A stretch of DNA of 43,502 nucleotides from Dulcicalothrix desertica PCC 7102 (GTDB lineage Bacteria; Cyanobacteriota; Cyanobacteriia; Cyanobacteriales; Nostocaceae), in the NCBI RefSeq assembly GCF_003991905.1, contig NZ_RSCL01000002.1:295630-339131 (forward strand). The letters run 5' to 3'. A model generated the notes under the pieces. The model did not search any database, was not told where the DNA came from, and worked only from the letters and a program-made list of their open reading frames with translations. Made by a program: the position numbers and the translations under genes. Below, in pieces: positions 43,481-43,502 of this stretch (position 1 is the first letter of the stretch; every line of letters starts with the position of its first letter).

Positions 43481-43502
43481 TATATAGTTTGAAACCCTAG
43501 AT

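Overview
The window reads as chromosomal DNA, possibly carrying plasmid-derived parts, from a cyanobacterium. The evidence is an intact psbA (photosystem II D1), a CyanoP/PsbP gene, cyanobacterial PEP carboxylase, a HpsJ-like hormogonium-polysaccharide protein, two XisI-like genes, and many short families typical of filamentous cyanobacteria (Uma2, DUF4090, DUF502, DUF1574). A filamentous, Nostocales-like host is the best guess; the genus cannot be fixed from the sequence. The palindrome GGCGCC occurs about 88 times by hand count. I saw no copy of the usual cyanobacterial palindrome GCGATCGC and only two GATC sites.

Positions 1-12 kb are an accessory, plasmid-like region. It holds a tight minus-strand cluster (small protein, HNH nuclease, small protein, HEAT-like protein). 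Next come five TTGTCAG iteron-like repeats ahead of a broken DUF3854 primase gene, which is joined directly to a 5'-truncated, mutated hsdM. An apparently intact set of cupin, serine O-acetyltransferase and threonine-aldolase-like enzymes follows. Last are a decayed small-protein/HNH pair cut off by the 3' end of a large CyRepA1-type replication gene. Positions 11.9-14.7 kb hold a REP-associated tyrosine transposase (RAYT) between copies of a repeat with GAAACC..GGTTTC ends. One copy supplies the C-terminus and stop codon of an NHL-repeat, PEP-CTERM-like protein.

Positions 15-39.9 kb are mostly core cyanobacterial genes. They include psbA with a clear terminator; an MBOAT acyltransferase overlapping a 971-residue DUF1574 protein (probable exopolysaccharide O-acetylation pair); ppc; DUF4090; cyanoP-maf, overlapping at TAATG; a DUF2278/lamin-tail protein; a DUF502-nusB-ftsY-SpoIIE phosphatase series; a family 2 glycosyltransferase; HpsJ-like; a TIGR04282-type glycosyltransferase; and a prepilin. 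Gaps between them carry several hairpin families: TTGTGG+hairpin, GTAGAGACGCG, GGGCGGGTTAACC, and heptamer arrays. One gap at 37.2-37.6 kb is a four-level nested inverted repeat.

Positions 40-43.5 kb are again accessory: a frameshifted DUF433 antitoxin-like gene, a heptad coiled-coil protein, a small ribbon-helix-helix gene with a repeat-rich upstream region, a Uma2 nuclease, a fragment of an unrecognised nuclease/ATPase-like gene, a XisI-like gene, and a probably truncated Rpn-type protein.
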